Positions 1 to 10,630 of a stretch of DNA of 64,000 nt are shown piece by piece. How positions within the stretch are numbered: the stretch's first letter is position 1; each line of letters begins with the position of its first letter. Below the pieces are notes generated by a model, which made no database searches, had not been told where the DNA came from, and saw only the letters and a program-made list of their open reading frames with translations. The DNA comes from Aradus depressus (lineage: Eukaryota > Arthropoda > Insecta > Hemiptera > Aradidae): positions 52,841,087 to 52,905,086 of the forward strand of contig OY759216.1 in NCBI GenBank assembly GCA_963662175.1, written 5' to 3'. A program made the position numbers and the translations under genes.

Positions 1-245
1 AAGAATTTACGATAAGGAATTATATTATTTTCTATTCAAACCGGTTTATACTGCATTTTGCATCATATGAGGATTTTTTTGTTAAATATTTTTATTCTGA
101 CCCCTAGGTAGCAAATGTCAATATGTTTTTTAACGCGTAGTCAGGAAAGTAATTGGTGGGCGTTGTTACTACAGAGCGTGTTTGCCTATTGTTGCCCAAA
201 TCGAACCTTAGATTTTTTCAAACTGGAAGATAATAAGAACTTGCG

Positions 246-410
246 ATGGTCCCGTATGCGATGTAAGATACTCCTTAAAGACTCCTGCCCTAGTTAACTA
301 AGCCTGGGGAGGGAACATTTATGACTTCTATCAGGGATGAAAGTGCGCTCTGTTCACCTAGTAGGCGATATGACCTCGTAGAGCGGACATGACTCACAAT
401 ACAAACAGCT
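246..410 (+). repeat. SINE-A fragment (degraded, no tRNA head)
   Basis: Matches the body and tail of the SINE-A family seen throughout the window: a 'gatggtcccg'-like core, then the 'gcgatatgacctcgtag' tail and a decayed 'catgagtcataataac' end. The tRNA-like head is absent and there are internal losses. Bases 1-245 upstream show nothing I recognise. Confidence 0.5.
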
Positions 411-436
411 AACCATCAATATGTCCGAATTTAATA

Positions 437-1230
437 CAGTAAAAATCATTTAAAAGAACACTGGTTGTAAAAACATATCTATTATTATAAGAACGAAATT
501 TCTAGTTCCGGCCAGCTTTAATGCAACTTAATATAAAAAATATCTGGTTATAAGAACATCGTTAGTAAGAACATATCGCTTTTAGTGGCCTAAAGTTAAT
601 GGATTTCTGAGAAAACAAACCTTTTATAAGAACTTCATGAGAAAACAAATCCCTCGAAAGAGGAGTTCAGACATAAAATATTCTACGAAAATAGTAATCA
701 ATTATTTTCATGGAATGTTTCCGTCGTTGTTTACATTATTTTCTGACTACACATTCTCTCTCAGTTCTCTGCAGTTGTTCAAACAAAACGGTGCAATGAG
801 TGAAAAAAAAACAAACGAAAAACCTATACGGTGGAGGAAAAACTCCATATAATTTCTCGTTTGGAAAATGGAGAAAAAAATGGAGCTTTGTCGAATGAAC
901 TAAAGGTGAGTCATGCAGCCATTTCAAACATTTTTAAAAACCGTCAAAAATTAAAAGAAGAATTCGAAAACTATCGTACCAGCAGGAAAAAAATTCGTGC
1001 AAGTTCTCAAGGAGTGCAAACATTCCGATAAATGGACCAATTTTGCAAGCAAAAGCAAATGATTTTGCAAAACTGTTGTTACTAAATACAGTTGTTAATT
1101 TCAACCCCTTAAATGTACTTCCAGAGGAAAGAGGCTTCAACTTTCAAAAAATGGATCGATAATTAAACAGAAAATAATTGATTACCGGATATAGCAACTA
1201 TCGGGTTTAAGAACCAAGTTCCTTTTATTG
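437..1230 (+). mobile_element. Tigger/pogo-like DNA transposon remnant
   Basis: The left end CAGTAAAAATC and the reverse complement of the right end CAATAAAAGG are similar, and each is bordered by a TA dinucleotide, the target duplication usual for pogo/Tigger elements. Both ends continue with a related AAAGAAC...TGGTT stretch. Inside lies a broken CENP-B-type helix-turn-helix coding fragment. At about 0.8 kb the element is far shorter than an autonomous Tigger (about 2-3 kb), so it is an internally deleted, dead copy. The end assignment is my own pairing by eye. Confidence 0.65.
796..1028 (+). pseudogene. Tigger/pogo transposase N-terminal HTH, frameshifted
   Basis: The reading starts at an ATG (MSEKKTNEKPIR) and then jumps frame to VEEKLHIISRLENGEK...LSNELKVSHAAISNIFKNRQKL. 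This is the pattern of the CENP-B/pogo N-terminal helix-turn-helix: an xxEKLxII helix, then SxxAxxxxVSxxxISNIxKNR, which binds the element's ends. A frameshift separates the two parts and the reading stops at about 1028, so the CENP-B second HTH and the DDE catalytic domain are missing. It cannot make a working transposase. It sits inside the element at 437-1230 and is unrelated to the host genes. Confidence 0.75.
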
Positions 1231-1398
1231 TACTTACCCTTCGCATTAAATATTCTTATCTTCTACAACTAATATAATAATTATTTTAACCTATAAAAGT
1301 TTATATGACCCATTTCATCCTATATTGTGAGTTCATTAGGCAAACTAATTTACACCCAAACTGTGTGGGAACAGTGATGATAGAGTGCACTATTGGGC
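1231..1398. other. A+T-rich spacer, nothing recognised
   Basis: Short non-coding stretch between the Tigger-like remnant and the next SINE copy. No open frame or repeat match was noticed. Confidence 0.5.
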
Positions 1399-1399
1399 A

Positions 1400-1660
1400 A
1401 CGCGGGCCCCAGTAGCGTGCTAGCCTACTGATCTCAAGATCGCGGGTTCGAAATCCGGCCGAAGCCCTTAAGTGAGTAATACGTCCTTCGGATGGGAGGT
1501 CGGGTACTCGTCGTTCAGATCCTTGGTAACTAAACTTGGGTAGGCAAAATTTAGAACTCCCTTTGTAGAGTCGGGCTCATGTCCACCAGAGCGATAAAAG
1601 AGAGCTCTGGTAGTAGGCGATATGACCTCGAAGTTAAAGTCACAATAACTAACTACTGGA
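1400..1660 (+). repeat. SINE-A copy, internally deleted
   Basis: The head carries the tRNA-like B box (gggttcgaaatcc). It is followed by the 'cgtccttcggatgggag' core, the 'gtagagtcgggctcatgtcc' block, and the 'gtaggcgatatgacctcg' tail ending in 'cacaataactaacta'. The A-box part and some body sequence are decayed or missing. Confidence 0.8.
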
Positions 1661-1807
1661 CAAGCAAAATACAGTGGAGACAGTGGAGGCTTGCAATTCC
1701 ATTCTACGTCATTTAGCATCATTACCACTCTACTATCAGACCAGTATGTCATTTGACAACGACAACTTTATAACAGAAATAAGAGGCTGAAACGGGTCTG
1801 TTATGTG

Positions 1808-2012
1808 ACTCATTAAATATGAGGTCTTATCGCTTACTACAAGATTCTTTGCTCTGGTGGACATGAGCCCACCTCATGCTGTGGGAATTCAAACATTTGC
1901 CTCTCTAGATTTAATTAGGTTGCAGGGTCTATAACGAGTAAGGACCATCGCCAAAAGTCCCAGATGAAGGACGGCATGCTCAAGGCTTTTTGGCTTTTTT
2001 ACCTCCCACAAA
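1808..2012 (-). repeat. SINE-A fragment, reverse orientation
   Basis: Reverse complement of the SINE-A body and tail: 'ctctggtggacatgagcc', then 'gaaggacggcatgctcaag' and a 'ttttacctcccac' remnant. The copy is decayed. Confidence 0.7.
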
Positions 2013-2136
2013 TGAAAAATTTAAGGTCACAATTCCTTTCCCTCAGGTAATTTTATAAGAGTGGTGCCGACACAAAATCAAATCCCTTACTTTCTCAGAG
2101 TAATTTTAAATTCGGTGATCTAGTAGAGTTAGATAG

Positions 2137-2352
2137 TTATTATGACGAGGTGATATCGCCTACTACCAGAGCGCTGTTAATATCGCCAGTAGCTCTGGTG
2201 GACATAAGCCGACTCTACTATGGGAGTCTTACATTTTGCCTCCCTACATTTTTCTTTATTAATCTCGTAGGATAGGAGTCTTTAAAGAGTACCCAACATC
2301 GTACAGGCTAAGAACATCGCTTAACGTCACATCCGAAGGACCGCGTGCTCAA
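2137..2352 (-). repeat. SINE-A fragment, reverse orientation
   Basis: Contains the family tail 'gatatcgcctactaccagag', the 'gacataagccgactctact' block and the core 'catccgaaggaccgcgtgc'. It lacks the tRNA-like head. Confidence 0.75.
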
Positions 2353-3264
2353 GGTTACTAACTGATCTAATTGATATGGGTAAAGATTCTATGCCATGTG
2401 GGTCACACGGCTGAATTTTATGAAACACGAAACCTACTTATTAATTCAAGGATAGCCTAACTTCAAATAGAGGCGTCGCATCCAAGGAATATTTTGATTT
2501 AAAGGGCGCTGATAGGAGCGAGGCCCCAATTTTGTTTTTCATCAACAAAATGAGGCATATTATTTCAAAGGTATCGATGCAGGGCTAAATAACATTTCAA
2601 TTTTTGTCAGCGGATCTCACAGAATTGATTGAATTTCACAAATTAAGAAAACTGCAGTTTATTTCAAGGATTGCGCGACTTCAAATAAACGCTCAACGGT
2701 GGCATCAAATAATATTAATATCTTGGGAGGAGGGGGGAGGAGACCCCTAAAATGTGATTTTAAACAAAGAAGGAGAATAAATAAGCTCGTTATTCTTTGT
2801 TCGGACATCGCATGTAATCAGCTTCATAGTAATTTAACGTAAAGTTACTCCCGAAAATATAGTAATGAATAGTTATTCGAAATAGTGCCAATATTGGCCA
2901 ACCTGTTTTCAATTAGATTCATATTACTAAACCTTGTGTGTGATGACGTAGATGTTTGGTTCTGGTTGGATTAGTCCGGACAATGCGACGTAGAGGACAA
3001 CAAACCAATCATAATTTTTATGGTTAGGAAAATAACAAAAAAAACACACACTCTCTCTCTCTCTTCTCACCTCCCCCTTCAAAAAAAAAAAAAAAAAAAA
3101 TGACAAAAACAAATATAATAAGAAGACAAGTGGCGACATCAACGACAAATATCTGTAGAAGGAAAGGAGAAGATTCAAGAGGGAAACTACTCCAAATGTT
3201 ACGGTATCAGTTATTGTAGAATCAGGTAGATGAGGGATGGACAAGGTAAGGTGGCCCTTACTTG
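2353..3264. other. Non-coding stretch with CT run and poly-A
   Basis: No coding exon seen. Contains a short (CT)n run at about 3048-3064 followed by an A tract of about 20 at 3081-3100, and a G-rich patch near 2725-2745. The only open frame here is low-complexity (Phe/Leu-rich) and not gene-like. Confidence 0.5.
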
Positions 3265-3590
3265 GTATATATAGTTAGTTAGTTAATATGACTCATGCCC
3301 GGGCTTTAACTACAAGGTCATATTGCCAACGCTCATTCGTCTCTGGTGGACATGAGCCCGACCCTACTATGGGAGTCCTACATTTGTATTTATCTAGAGT
3401 AAGGGTCTTTAACGAGTATCTGACATCGTACAGGCTCGGGACCATAGCTTAACGTTCCATCCGAAGGACGGCGAGCTTAATTTTATTTTACCTCCCACAT
3501 AAAATAAACTAAGAGCCACGGCCGGGTTTTGAACCCGCGAACATAAGCTCAGTAAGCAAGATCGCATACCACTGAACCCTAAGGGAAGAA
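3265..3590 (-). repeat. SINE-A copy, reverse orientation
   Basis: Nearly full-length minus-strand copy running from 'tatgactcatgcccgggc' through 'tcgctctggtggacatgagc'-like and 'catccgaaggacggc' blocks to a B-box complement 'gggttttgaaccc'. The head ends in a decayed 'ctgaaccctaaggg'. It is joined to Z-family sequence at 3590. Confidence 0.8.
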
Positions 3591-3832
3591 TATAATGCCC
3601 TGAACGCAAAAATAAAAAAAACATCCTGTCTGTGAGAACACAACTCCCGATAGTATGAGTAAGTCGGCCCGAAATTTCTTATGTGTCATTTAGGACCCCT
3701 AAGGACGACATCTATTGACTTTCAGCTAAATCAGTCAAAGGGGTAGGGGGTGGTGGGAGTTGATATAATAACTCAGATAACTGCCGAAGTAATGAATGTA
3801 TCGACACAACATATAGGTACGTAAATTAACGT
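3590..3832 (-). repeat. Z-family fragment, reverse orientation
   Basis: Carries the family hallmarks in reverse: 'gtgagaacacaactcccgat', 'gacatctattgactttcagc' and 'gaatgtatcgacac'. Together with the adjoining SINE (3265-3590) it is closely matched, inverted, by 11,500-11,950, so the two were copied as one block. Confidence 0.75.
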
Positions 3833-4150
3833 AGTTAGTTATTATGACTCATGCCCGGGCTTTTATTACGAGGTTATATCGCCTACTACCAGAGCGAGTG
3901 CTCTTTCGTCGCTCTGGTGGACATGAGCCCGACTCTACTATGGGAGTCCTAAATTTTTATTCACCTAGGGTAGAGGGGTCTTTAACGACCTGGTAACGAC
4001 CTCGAGTACCTGACATCGTACAGGCTCGGGACCACCGCCCAATTACCCATCCGAAGGAAGGGGTGCTTAAGTTTATTTTACCTCCCAGATAAAATGAGCT
4101 GCAATTTTGAGCTCATTAAGCAAGCACGCCTACCACTCAGCTACCGGCGC
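3833..4150 (-). repeat. SINE-A copy, reverse orientation
   Basis: Starts with the complement of the family tail ('gttattatgactcatgcccg') and ends in the complement of the tRNA-like head ('ctaccggcgc'). The core 'catccgaagga' and the block 'gagcccgactctactatggg' are present, so this is essentially full length. Confidence 0.85.
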
Positions 4151-4165
4151 ATATATGTATATATT

Positions 4166-4414
4166 AGATGGCTGGCTCCAAACCCGACCCAGGCCCTTAG
4201 GTTTTTTATCTGAGAGACTAAAAACGTTAAGTACGCCGTGCTTGGGATGGGACGTTAAGCGATGGTCCCGAGCCTGTAAGATGTCAGTTCAAGATATCCG
4301 AGGTAACTAAACCTGGGTCGGGCTCATGTCCACCAGAGTGACGAGAGAGCGCTCTGGTAGTAGGCGATATGACCTTGAAGTTAAAGCCCAGGCTTGAGTC
4401 ATAATAACTAACTG
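4166..4414 (+). repeat. SINE-A copy, 5'-truncated
   Basis: Begins in the region just 3' of the B box (aaacccgacccaggccctta), then follows the usual order: A/T block, 'gatgggacgttaagcgatgg' core, and 'gtagtaggcgatatgacc' tail to 'gtcataataactaac'. It lies tail-to-tail with the minus-strand copy just before it, so the two form an inverted pair. Confidence 0.8.
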
Positions 4415-4539
4415 ACTATATGTATGTCATTTTTACCTTTGGATAGTTAATTTTAAGATAATAAAAAATCAGCTTTTAACTGAGTATGTGTTGCGTCAAG
4501 ATTCTATCCGAATAACAATGTTGAACTCTACCTGTAGTT

Positions 4540-4880
4540 ATACACGTATGTATACGCTATATACTTCCCCAACACGAATTACTCAATTCGTTTTCGCTCT
4601 CCCTCCAAGCCAATCGACCGTTTGGGCTAAAACTCAATATTTGACTTTCATTATGAAACCTCATCTAAATTTTGTGTTGATACATTCATCACATTGGTAG
4701 TTATTAGGATATTTGAGTCGAGCTCTCTTTCTCTAGTCCCACCTTCCGCTTTGACCGATTTCGCGGGTAATTACTAGTTGCCCTCCTTGTGGCGTTTTAA
4801 ATTTAAATGTAAAATTTCATATCGATATATTCATTATATCTGTAGTTATTGAGTTATTTTTGAGTTGAGCCCACTTTCTT
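4540..4880 (+). repeat. Z-family copy, 3'-truncated
   Basis: Starts near 'tacttccccaacacgaatta', the family's 5' end, and has two of the internal modules marked by 'gatacattcat...tagttattag...ttgagt'. It is decayed and lacks the 3' end. Confidence 0.75.
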
Positions 4881-5640
4881 TTTTTAAATAAATAAAACAA
4901 ACTTCTTTTTTTAAATAGGTATTGTCTATTCCTCACAAAATGTTTACAAACTGTAATGTAAACAACCGATGGCACTACAGCATCACGATCCTGTAATGCC
5001 TTGCTAGTCTCTGTTATTGTTTCATTGAATTAAAAACGTAATTTTCCTTCTTTTTTTCTCTCTCTGTCATTTCGTGTTCAAAATTTTGTAAAAAAAGATC
5101 ATGGTTATTTATTTTTATGAGAATAAGGTTAAACATTGTTGTCAAAACTCCTCACACAGAACTGGAATTTTGAAATTTCCTAAAACTTTCGATTTGAGTA
5201 TTTTTATGAATGACTTGAAATACTATTTGTAAGATCTCTTCGATTATCCTTCAGAAAACTATTTTCGGTGCGTCATTTTCAAATTGCGAAATGCTGCGTT
5301 TTACGGCCCTTTACGAACAGCAGTTACTTCCTTTTATCCTCATAACAATGTTGTTTTTTATATTCTACTATATTTAATAATTATTTATCACTACTTGTGT
5401 ACTAATTTATTTTATTACTCTTGGTATATTATTCAATGTATTTTTATTATTTCTTTTATTTTTAAATTGTTTTTATTATTATATTGAGAAAAATATATTA
5501 TTATCTAAAAACAAAAAATATATGTGTGTATATTTTTTGTTTACTTCTCATTTTTTTTTATTATCTAATGTCTCAATTTATTAATTTATTTATATTTGTT
5601 ATTTAATAATTTATATATATTTTTATTTACTCATTTATAT
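4881..5640. other. A+T-rich stretch without a gene
   Basis: No exon or known repeat seen. The sequence becomes increasingly TTA/TTAT-rich toward the TA microsatellite. Open frames here are short and made of Tyr, Ile, Leu and Phe from low-complexity sequence. Confidence 0.5.
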
Positions 5641-5644
5641 TTGA

Positions 5645-5902
<258 letters not shown>

Positions 5903-5970
5903 TTATTTATTTATATATTTGTTATTGTTACAAACATTGTTTTCTTTTTCTTTTCTATGTCTCGCACATT

Positions 5971-6060
5971 GGACCTGATGAAGGGACGTAAGAACGTCCC
6001 GGAACATCGTTGTGATAAAGACACTTCCGAAAGGTCTTAAAAAAAGTTATCTTAATTTTT
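5971..6060 (+). other. Hammerhead-like motif and flank (retroelement end?)
   Basis: CTGATGA at 5975-5981 is followed by a perfect 6-bp hairpin (GGGACG 5983-5988, CGTCCC 5995-6000) and then GGAAC. This is the order of a hammerhead core (CUGANGA, stem II, GAA), but the closing pair is A-G, the base after GAA is C rather than A, and no convincing stem I/III cleavage site is visible. A related, more decayed flank occurs near 55,765-55,800. It may be a relic of a Penelope-like or retrozyme-type element; the assignment is uncertain. Confidence 0.35.
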
Positions 6061-6645
6061 ATTAAATTGAAAAATGTATCTACTTATTATAAACGTATCG
6101 TATGTATTAATATTGATATTTTTTGTACTCATATATTTTTAAATATTTATTTATTCAGTTTTTATTAATTTCATTTCACTTTTTTTAATAGTTTTGTTAT
6201 TACTACTAATCATAGGTGTGTTAGACCCAAGTAGTTACACATCTAATTTATAAGCTATCTTAATGAATAAATTCTTTTGACGTATCCTATTACCATGTTA
6301 TGGTTTAACGTAAATAAATATTATTCTTATACACTAAGAAGTTCTGCCATAAATATGAAATAAGTGCTCCATTATTGTTAAAGCTATAAATGTCAATATT
6401 AATTAGTTCTGTAACAATTGTCAGTGTTATTTTCTATTTATTTTGTCCCACATAAGGTTTGAATTCTATTATCTAGCCCGCACCTATAGATGGTTGTCCC
6501 CACACCTGACGTAGATATAAGATATTCAGGAGACTAAATTCAATGCGACATCCTATTCTCACCCAGACGGTTCAATCAAAAAACATGAAACAAACACAAC
6601 TTTTCATTACTTTTTATCTCTTAAAATTTCTTATCAAAGGGTAAG
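6061..6645. other. A+T-rich stretch without a gene
   Basis: No exon, RNA gene or recognised repeat. Mostly TTA-rich sequence leading into the G tracts. Confidence 0.5.
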
Positions 6646-6721
6646 AGGGGGGGGGGGGGGGAGAGAGAGGGTAGCTGAAATCTTATATCTTACAAAAGGG
6701 GGGGGGGGGGGGGGGGGGGAG
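6646..6721 (+). repeat. Two poly-G tracts
   Basis: Runs of about 15 G (6648-6662) and about 22 G (6698-6719), with a (GA)n patch between. Long G homopolymers stand out in this A+T-rich sequence and could form quadruplexes. Their true length is often uncertain in assemblies. Confidence 0.9.
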
Positions 6722-6868
6722 GGTCAAATTGGCTTTAAAAAGCCTTACGTAATTTATGAATGACCCCTTATTGGAATTTTTGAATTGAGCCCCCCTACCT
6801 TACGGTTGAATCCACTGAAAATTAATAGGGCTCCTTATAAAGCTTAGAATAGACATATGCAATTATAA

Positions 6869-7023
6869 GGGCGCCGGTAGCTCAGTGGTATGCATGTTTG
6901 CCTTCTGAGCTCAAGGACGTGGTTTCAAAACCCTGCCGAGGCCCTTAGTTTATTTTATCTGGGAGGTAAAATAAACTTAAGCATGCCGTCCTTCGGATGG
7001 GACGTTAACCGATGGTCCCGACA
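6869..7023 (+). repeat. SINE-A copy, 3'-truncated
   Basis: Complete tRNA-like head: 'gggcgccggtagctcagtgg' carries the A box, and a decayed B box follows. The A/T block and the core 'gatgggacgttaaccgatgg' come next, and the copy stops at 'tcccgacaca'. Its 3' half is missing. Confidence 0.85.
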
Positions 7024-7535
7024 CAGGTTTTCCTTGTCACAGAAATATTTATCGTAGCTGCATTTATAGAGAAAATGTAGTGCATTCCATAAAGTATTAG
7101 TACTACGGGGGTAAATGTAGACTCATTGAAAAAAAATAAAAATTAATATTTCCACTGAAAGTGGATACGAAACTAATATGATATTTCTGAAAGAGGGCGC
7201 CGGTAGCTCAGTGGTATGCCTGCTTCATTTCACCCGGCCGAGGCTTTTAGTTTATTTTATCTGAGAGGTAAAATAAACTTAAGCACGCCGTCCTTCGGAT
7301 GGGACGTTGAGCGATGGTACCGAGCCTGTACGATGTCAGGTACTCGTTAAAGGCCCCTACCGTAGGTAAATAAAAAATTTAGGGTAGGCAAAATTTAGGA
7401 CTCCCACAGTAGAGTCAGGCTCATGTCCACCAGAGTGACGAAAGAGCGCTCTGGTAGTATGCGATATGACCTCGTAGTTAAAGCCCGGGCATGAGTCGTA
7501 ATAACTAACATATGAAATTTCGTGTCAATACATTC
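7022..7535 (+). repeat. Left arm of a long inverted repeat with 11,965-12,455
   Basis: The unique-looking block 7024-7194 ('ttgtcacagaaatatttatc' ...), the SINE that follows, and the first bases of Z sequence beyond it are all found again in reverse complement at 11,965-12,455, in the same order. The arms are about 480-510 bp and lie about 4.4 kb apart. The SINE therefore had already inserted when the block was copied. Confidence 0.75.
7195..7512 (+). repeat. SINE-A, near full length
   Basis: Runs from 'gggcgccggtagctcagtgg' to 'gagtcgtaataactaac', with every block of the family: head, A/T block, core 'gatgggacgttgagcgatgg', 'gtaggcaaaatttaggactc' and the 'gcgatatgacctcgtag' tail. Part of the B-box region is lost. 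It is flanked by Z-family sequence. Confidence 0.9.
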
Positions 7536-7830
7536 TTAACAAGGGCAGTTATTAGACTTTTTGTATTAAGCCTATCCCTAATCCCTTCCCTTTGACCGAT
7601 TTGACTGAAATCAACAGGTGTCGTCCTTAGAGGGCTCGGAATACACATATAAAATACGTGTCGATACATTCATTCCATCGGAAGTTATCGTTCATAGACA
7701 CACATAATTTTGTTTTTTTCATATTTGGAATCTAGACGTCGGAAAACATGAAATTCCGTTGAAAACTACGCATCGAATTGTTGACCGATTACATAACTTC
7801 CCCTATACTTCGTATACCTGTGAAAAGTGG
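7513..7830 (+). repeat. Z-family 3' portion
   Basis: Contains 'gatacattcattccatcgg', 'catatttggaatctagacgt', 'aaacatgaaattccgttgaa' and the end-type sequence 'ataacttcccctatacttcg'. The closing GGGGAAGTA is decayed. Confidence 0.8.
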
Positions 7831-8164
7831 TGTTTGTTTCATGTTTGTTGCCGCAATCTTCTGGGTGATAAAATAGAGTCGAAAATCACAGACACACACA
7901 ATCATGCAATGTCGTAGTTACCGTTTTTGTATCTCATTGTATTTTAAATGTAGAAATAAAAAGTTTGAGGTAATCTGAGAAGCAGGGATTTGGAGTATGT
8001 AGTTGAACTGGGGCGTCAATATCATCATCAAATAACCAGAAGAAAGCAGTTTTACGAGAACAAACAAGACTATATCGCGATATCCTCTACCCAAATATAC
8101 ACTAATCATTATTATTAGCGAATTTTGAAGATAGATTAATTGTAAGCTTAAATAGTCGGCGAAT
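7831..8164. other. Short non-coding spacer between Z copies
   Basis: No exon or repeat recognised. Open frames are short and not conserved-looking. Confidence 0.4.
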
Positions 8165-8826
8165 CATCGGCAATGTACCTCGCCAGCACGAATTAATCAA
8201 TCAAGGCTTTGGCACTCTCTCTAAAACCAATCTATCGAGATTTGACTTACATAGTGACATTCATTACATCGGCAGTAATTCCGGTATTTAAATTAAATTA
8301 TTTTTTTTTTGCCTTATGTACGATGCATATTAGCCATGTCACTGTGTTATCAAGTTATTTACGACATCCATGGCCCCGGGAGGGAGTTCTATATATACGA
8401 AATAAAACTCACTCTCGGACGGGATTCGAACCCGCAAACCATGGTGGAACCATGTGACTAAAGCCCTACGCTTTAGCCTGGACGGCCACCATGATCCCCT
8501 ATTTAAAGTTAATAGGTGCCATATGTATGGTGTTTTGAATTTAAATATAAAAATTCAAGTCAATAAATACATTGTTTACTTACATCGGCAGTTATTGGAA
8601 TTTTTAAGTTTACAACTGATTCCGTTGAAAATTGATAGGTGCCGTCCTTATAAGGCTTTGAATACACATATGAAATTACGTGTCAATACATTCATTACAA
8701 CGGCAGTTTAATCCTGTTTAATAACTGAGTTTTTGGATTCAAATGAAATTCCGTTGAAAACTCTACATCGAATTTCTGACCGATTACATAACTTCCCCTA
8801 TACCTTCTTAATCTGGGGAAGTAAAA
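8165..8826 (+). repeat. Z-family copy, interrupted by a SINE-B
   Basis: Begins at 'atcggcaatgtacctcgcca' (5' end type) and finishes at 'ataacttcccctatacc...ctggggaagta', so both ends are present. A SINE-B in reverse orientation (8302-8498) sits inside one of the internal modules. Confidence 0.8.
8302..8498 (-). repeat. SINE-B copy, reverse orientation
   Basis: Complement of a tRNA-headed SINE: poly-T end at 8302, 'cgatgcatattagccatgtc' body and 'gggattcgaaccc' B box, closing with 'gcctggacggccacc' at the head. It is the same family as 15,850-16,038 and 52,705-52,905, and shares no body sequence with SINE-A. Confidence 0.85.
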
Positions 8827-8887
8827 AGAGTGTAGCAAGACTACCTGATTCCGAAAATGAAAACATAAAATCTGTCCGTCTGTATGG

Positions 8888-8922
<35 letters not shown>

Positions 8923-9092
8923 TGTGAACACGGCAACTCCCGATAAAATGAATGCATCGCTATATGATGATTCAGAAGCTCCTATGTGAGTCAACAATAT
9001 ATTTTTAGCCCAAATTGTGGATTGGTTTTGGAGGGAGAGCAATAACTTAATTGATTTCGAGCTGGGGAAGTACAATGCAGGTAAATCACCGG
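8827..9092 (-). repeat. Z-family copy, reverse orientation, with (GT)n
   Basis: Minus-strand Z: 'gaacacggcaactcccgata' to 'gagctggggaagtacaatgc' and 'aaatcaccgg'. A (GT)n run of about 34 bases at 8889-8922 replaces part of the element. It abuts the plus-strand copy ending at 8826, forming a head-to-head arrangement. Confidence 0.75.
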
Positions 9093-9324
9093 ATTTTATT
9101 ATTATTATTTTTTTTTTTCCGCTGCCGACTGGAGAAAATTTGGATCTTCTACAATCAGAAAATCTGAAAGTGAAATATTGTTTTGTACTGACGCACGGTC
9201 AAGTGACTGACGCAATTTGCATAGAATAATTTAAGGTAATTAATTGGAACTAGGCAGATAGTATTTTAAAAAAACAAAAACAAAAGTACGAGTATAGTAA
9301 CATACTTAAATACAGAGTTACATC
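9093..9324. other. Spacer without recognised features
   Basis: Contains a T-rich run near 9098-9118. No exon or repeat assignment. Confidence 0.4.
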
Positions 9325-9800
9325 ACCGGCAATCTACTTCCCCAAGTGTATTGTAACTAAATAAATTTCCACTCTTCCTCTAAATTTACTTCTCCTTTGC
9401 CCGATTTGGCTGAAAATCAGGTGTCTTACGGTTTTGTAGTTAAGCTCCTCTTCACTTTGGCGGATTTCTTTGAACATTTTAAGGACTTGTCAATCAACAA
9501 ATACAATTTTGAGTCGGTACATTCATTCTAATGCGATTTATTAGAGTTTTGAAGTACATCCCCATCCCGGTTGGCCAACAGGGTTGAAACTCAGTAAGTT
9601 TCCAAGTAAGTTTCTGGGAGGTCTGATTCTACATGTAAAATTTCGTGAGGATATATTCATCCTATCGCGATTTATAGTACCCAGAAACTTGATTTATTTG
9701 TCATTTCTGGTTATAGAGGATCGGAAAACGTGAAATTCCGGTGAAAACGTGATATCGAATTTTTGACAGATTATATAATTTCCCCTATATCTACTTACTA
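9325..9800 (+). repeat. Z-family copy, diverged
   Basis: From 'aatctacttccccaagtgta' to 'tataatttcccctatatcta', with decayed internal modules. More diverged than most copies here. Confidence 0.7.
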
Positions 9801-9934
9801 TAATAAAATTACAGCGAATAAAAGTGTAGTATATTAGGATCTTTCAGGATGTTCATTGTCTCTAAATCATCGGCAGCTGCAGAGGTGGCATTGAAAGAAA
9901 TATCCTGTGTCACGCTAGCCAACCCGTACCGGGC

Positions 9935-9962
9935 GAGAGGGGGGGGGGGGGGGGGGGGGGGG
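9935..9962 (+). repeat. Poly-G tract
   Basis: 'gcgaga' followed by more than 20 consecutive G. On the minus strand it gives a spurious poly-proline frame. Confidence 0.9.
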
Positions 9963-10630
9963 ATCTGTCCTACGTAGGGAGGATCACTGCTTCGAATGAC
10001 ATGGATACAAGTCGAGAAAGGTCGTTTATGAAGTATTGTCATGTATGACGGACACTTCTAAATCGCCATTTTTCTCTCATAATTTAATTGTTTGCATTTA
10101 GCCTCTATTTAAATATTGTCGTACTTATATAGAACAGTATTTCTTTTGATCTCTATCCCTTGGGAAACAAGCCGATCTACAATCCATTGTCCCATCCAGT
10201 AAACAAGATGTTTATGTTGAAGTGAAATGTTTAGCTAAGGTAGTTTTGGCAGAGTCCTCATTCAAGGAGATATCTTATACTCATGATAGATTGACCCACT
10301 GCAGCCAAAAACAAGTCTATCTGTTTAGGGAACTGTCCCACGTCTGTTGTAGCCAGGGGAAGGTTAATTATGAATCAGGGAACAATAGAAATATTAAAAA
10401 TAGGGCTCAGAGTTCACTTGGCATCGAGAGTCAGCCACGCGTTCGGTCGGCGTCTAGAAGTCACGCGTTCATTCAACGTCTAGGTCACGCGTATCTGGAA
10501 TCATGCAAGCGTTGTCAGCGTCTAAGTGTCGGACACTCGTTTATTGTATGTTTGGAGTTCGCTATTTTCCAGTCTTCTCATCTTGAGGGATATTATCAAT
10601 GCGCAAATAACCTGTTTAAAATATACATAC
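9963..10630. other. Unassigned stretch with a doubtful open frame
   Basis: A 143-codon open frame (plus, 10222-10653) has no family motif, and part of it (about 10,430-10,540) is a degenerate local repeat of 'cacgcgtt...cgtctag'. I do not regard it as a gene. Confidence 0.4.

Noticed and set aside
5971..6030. Active hammerhead ribozyme
   Set aside because: The base after GAA is C, the stem II closing pair is A-G, and no UH cleavage site with pairing stems is visible. Kept only as a hammerhead-like relic.
7195..7270. tRNA genes at the 'ggtagctcagtgg' sites
   Set aside because: A and B boxes are present, but the acceptor arm does not close and each is followed by the same SINE body. They are SINE heads, not tRNA genes.
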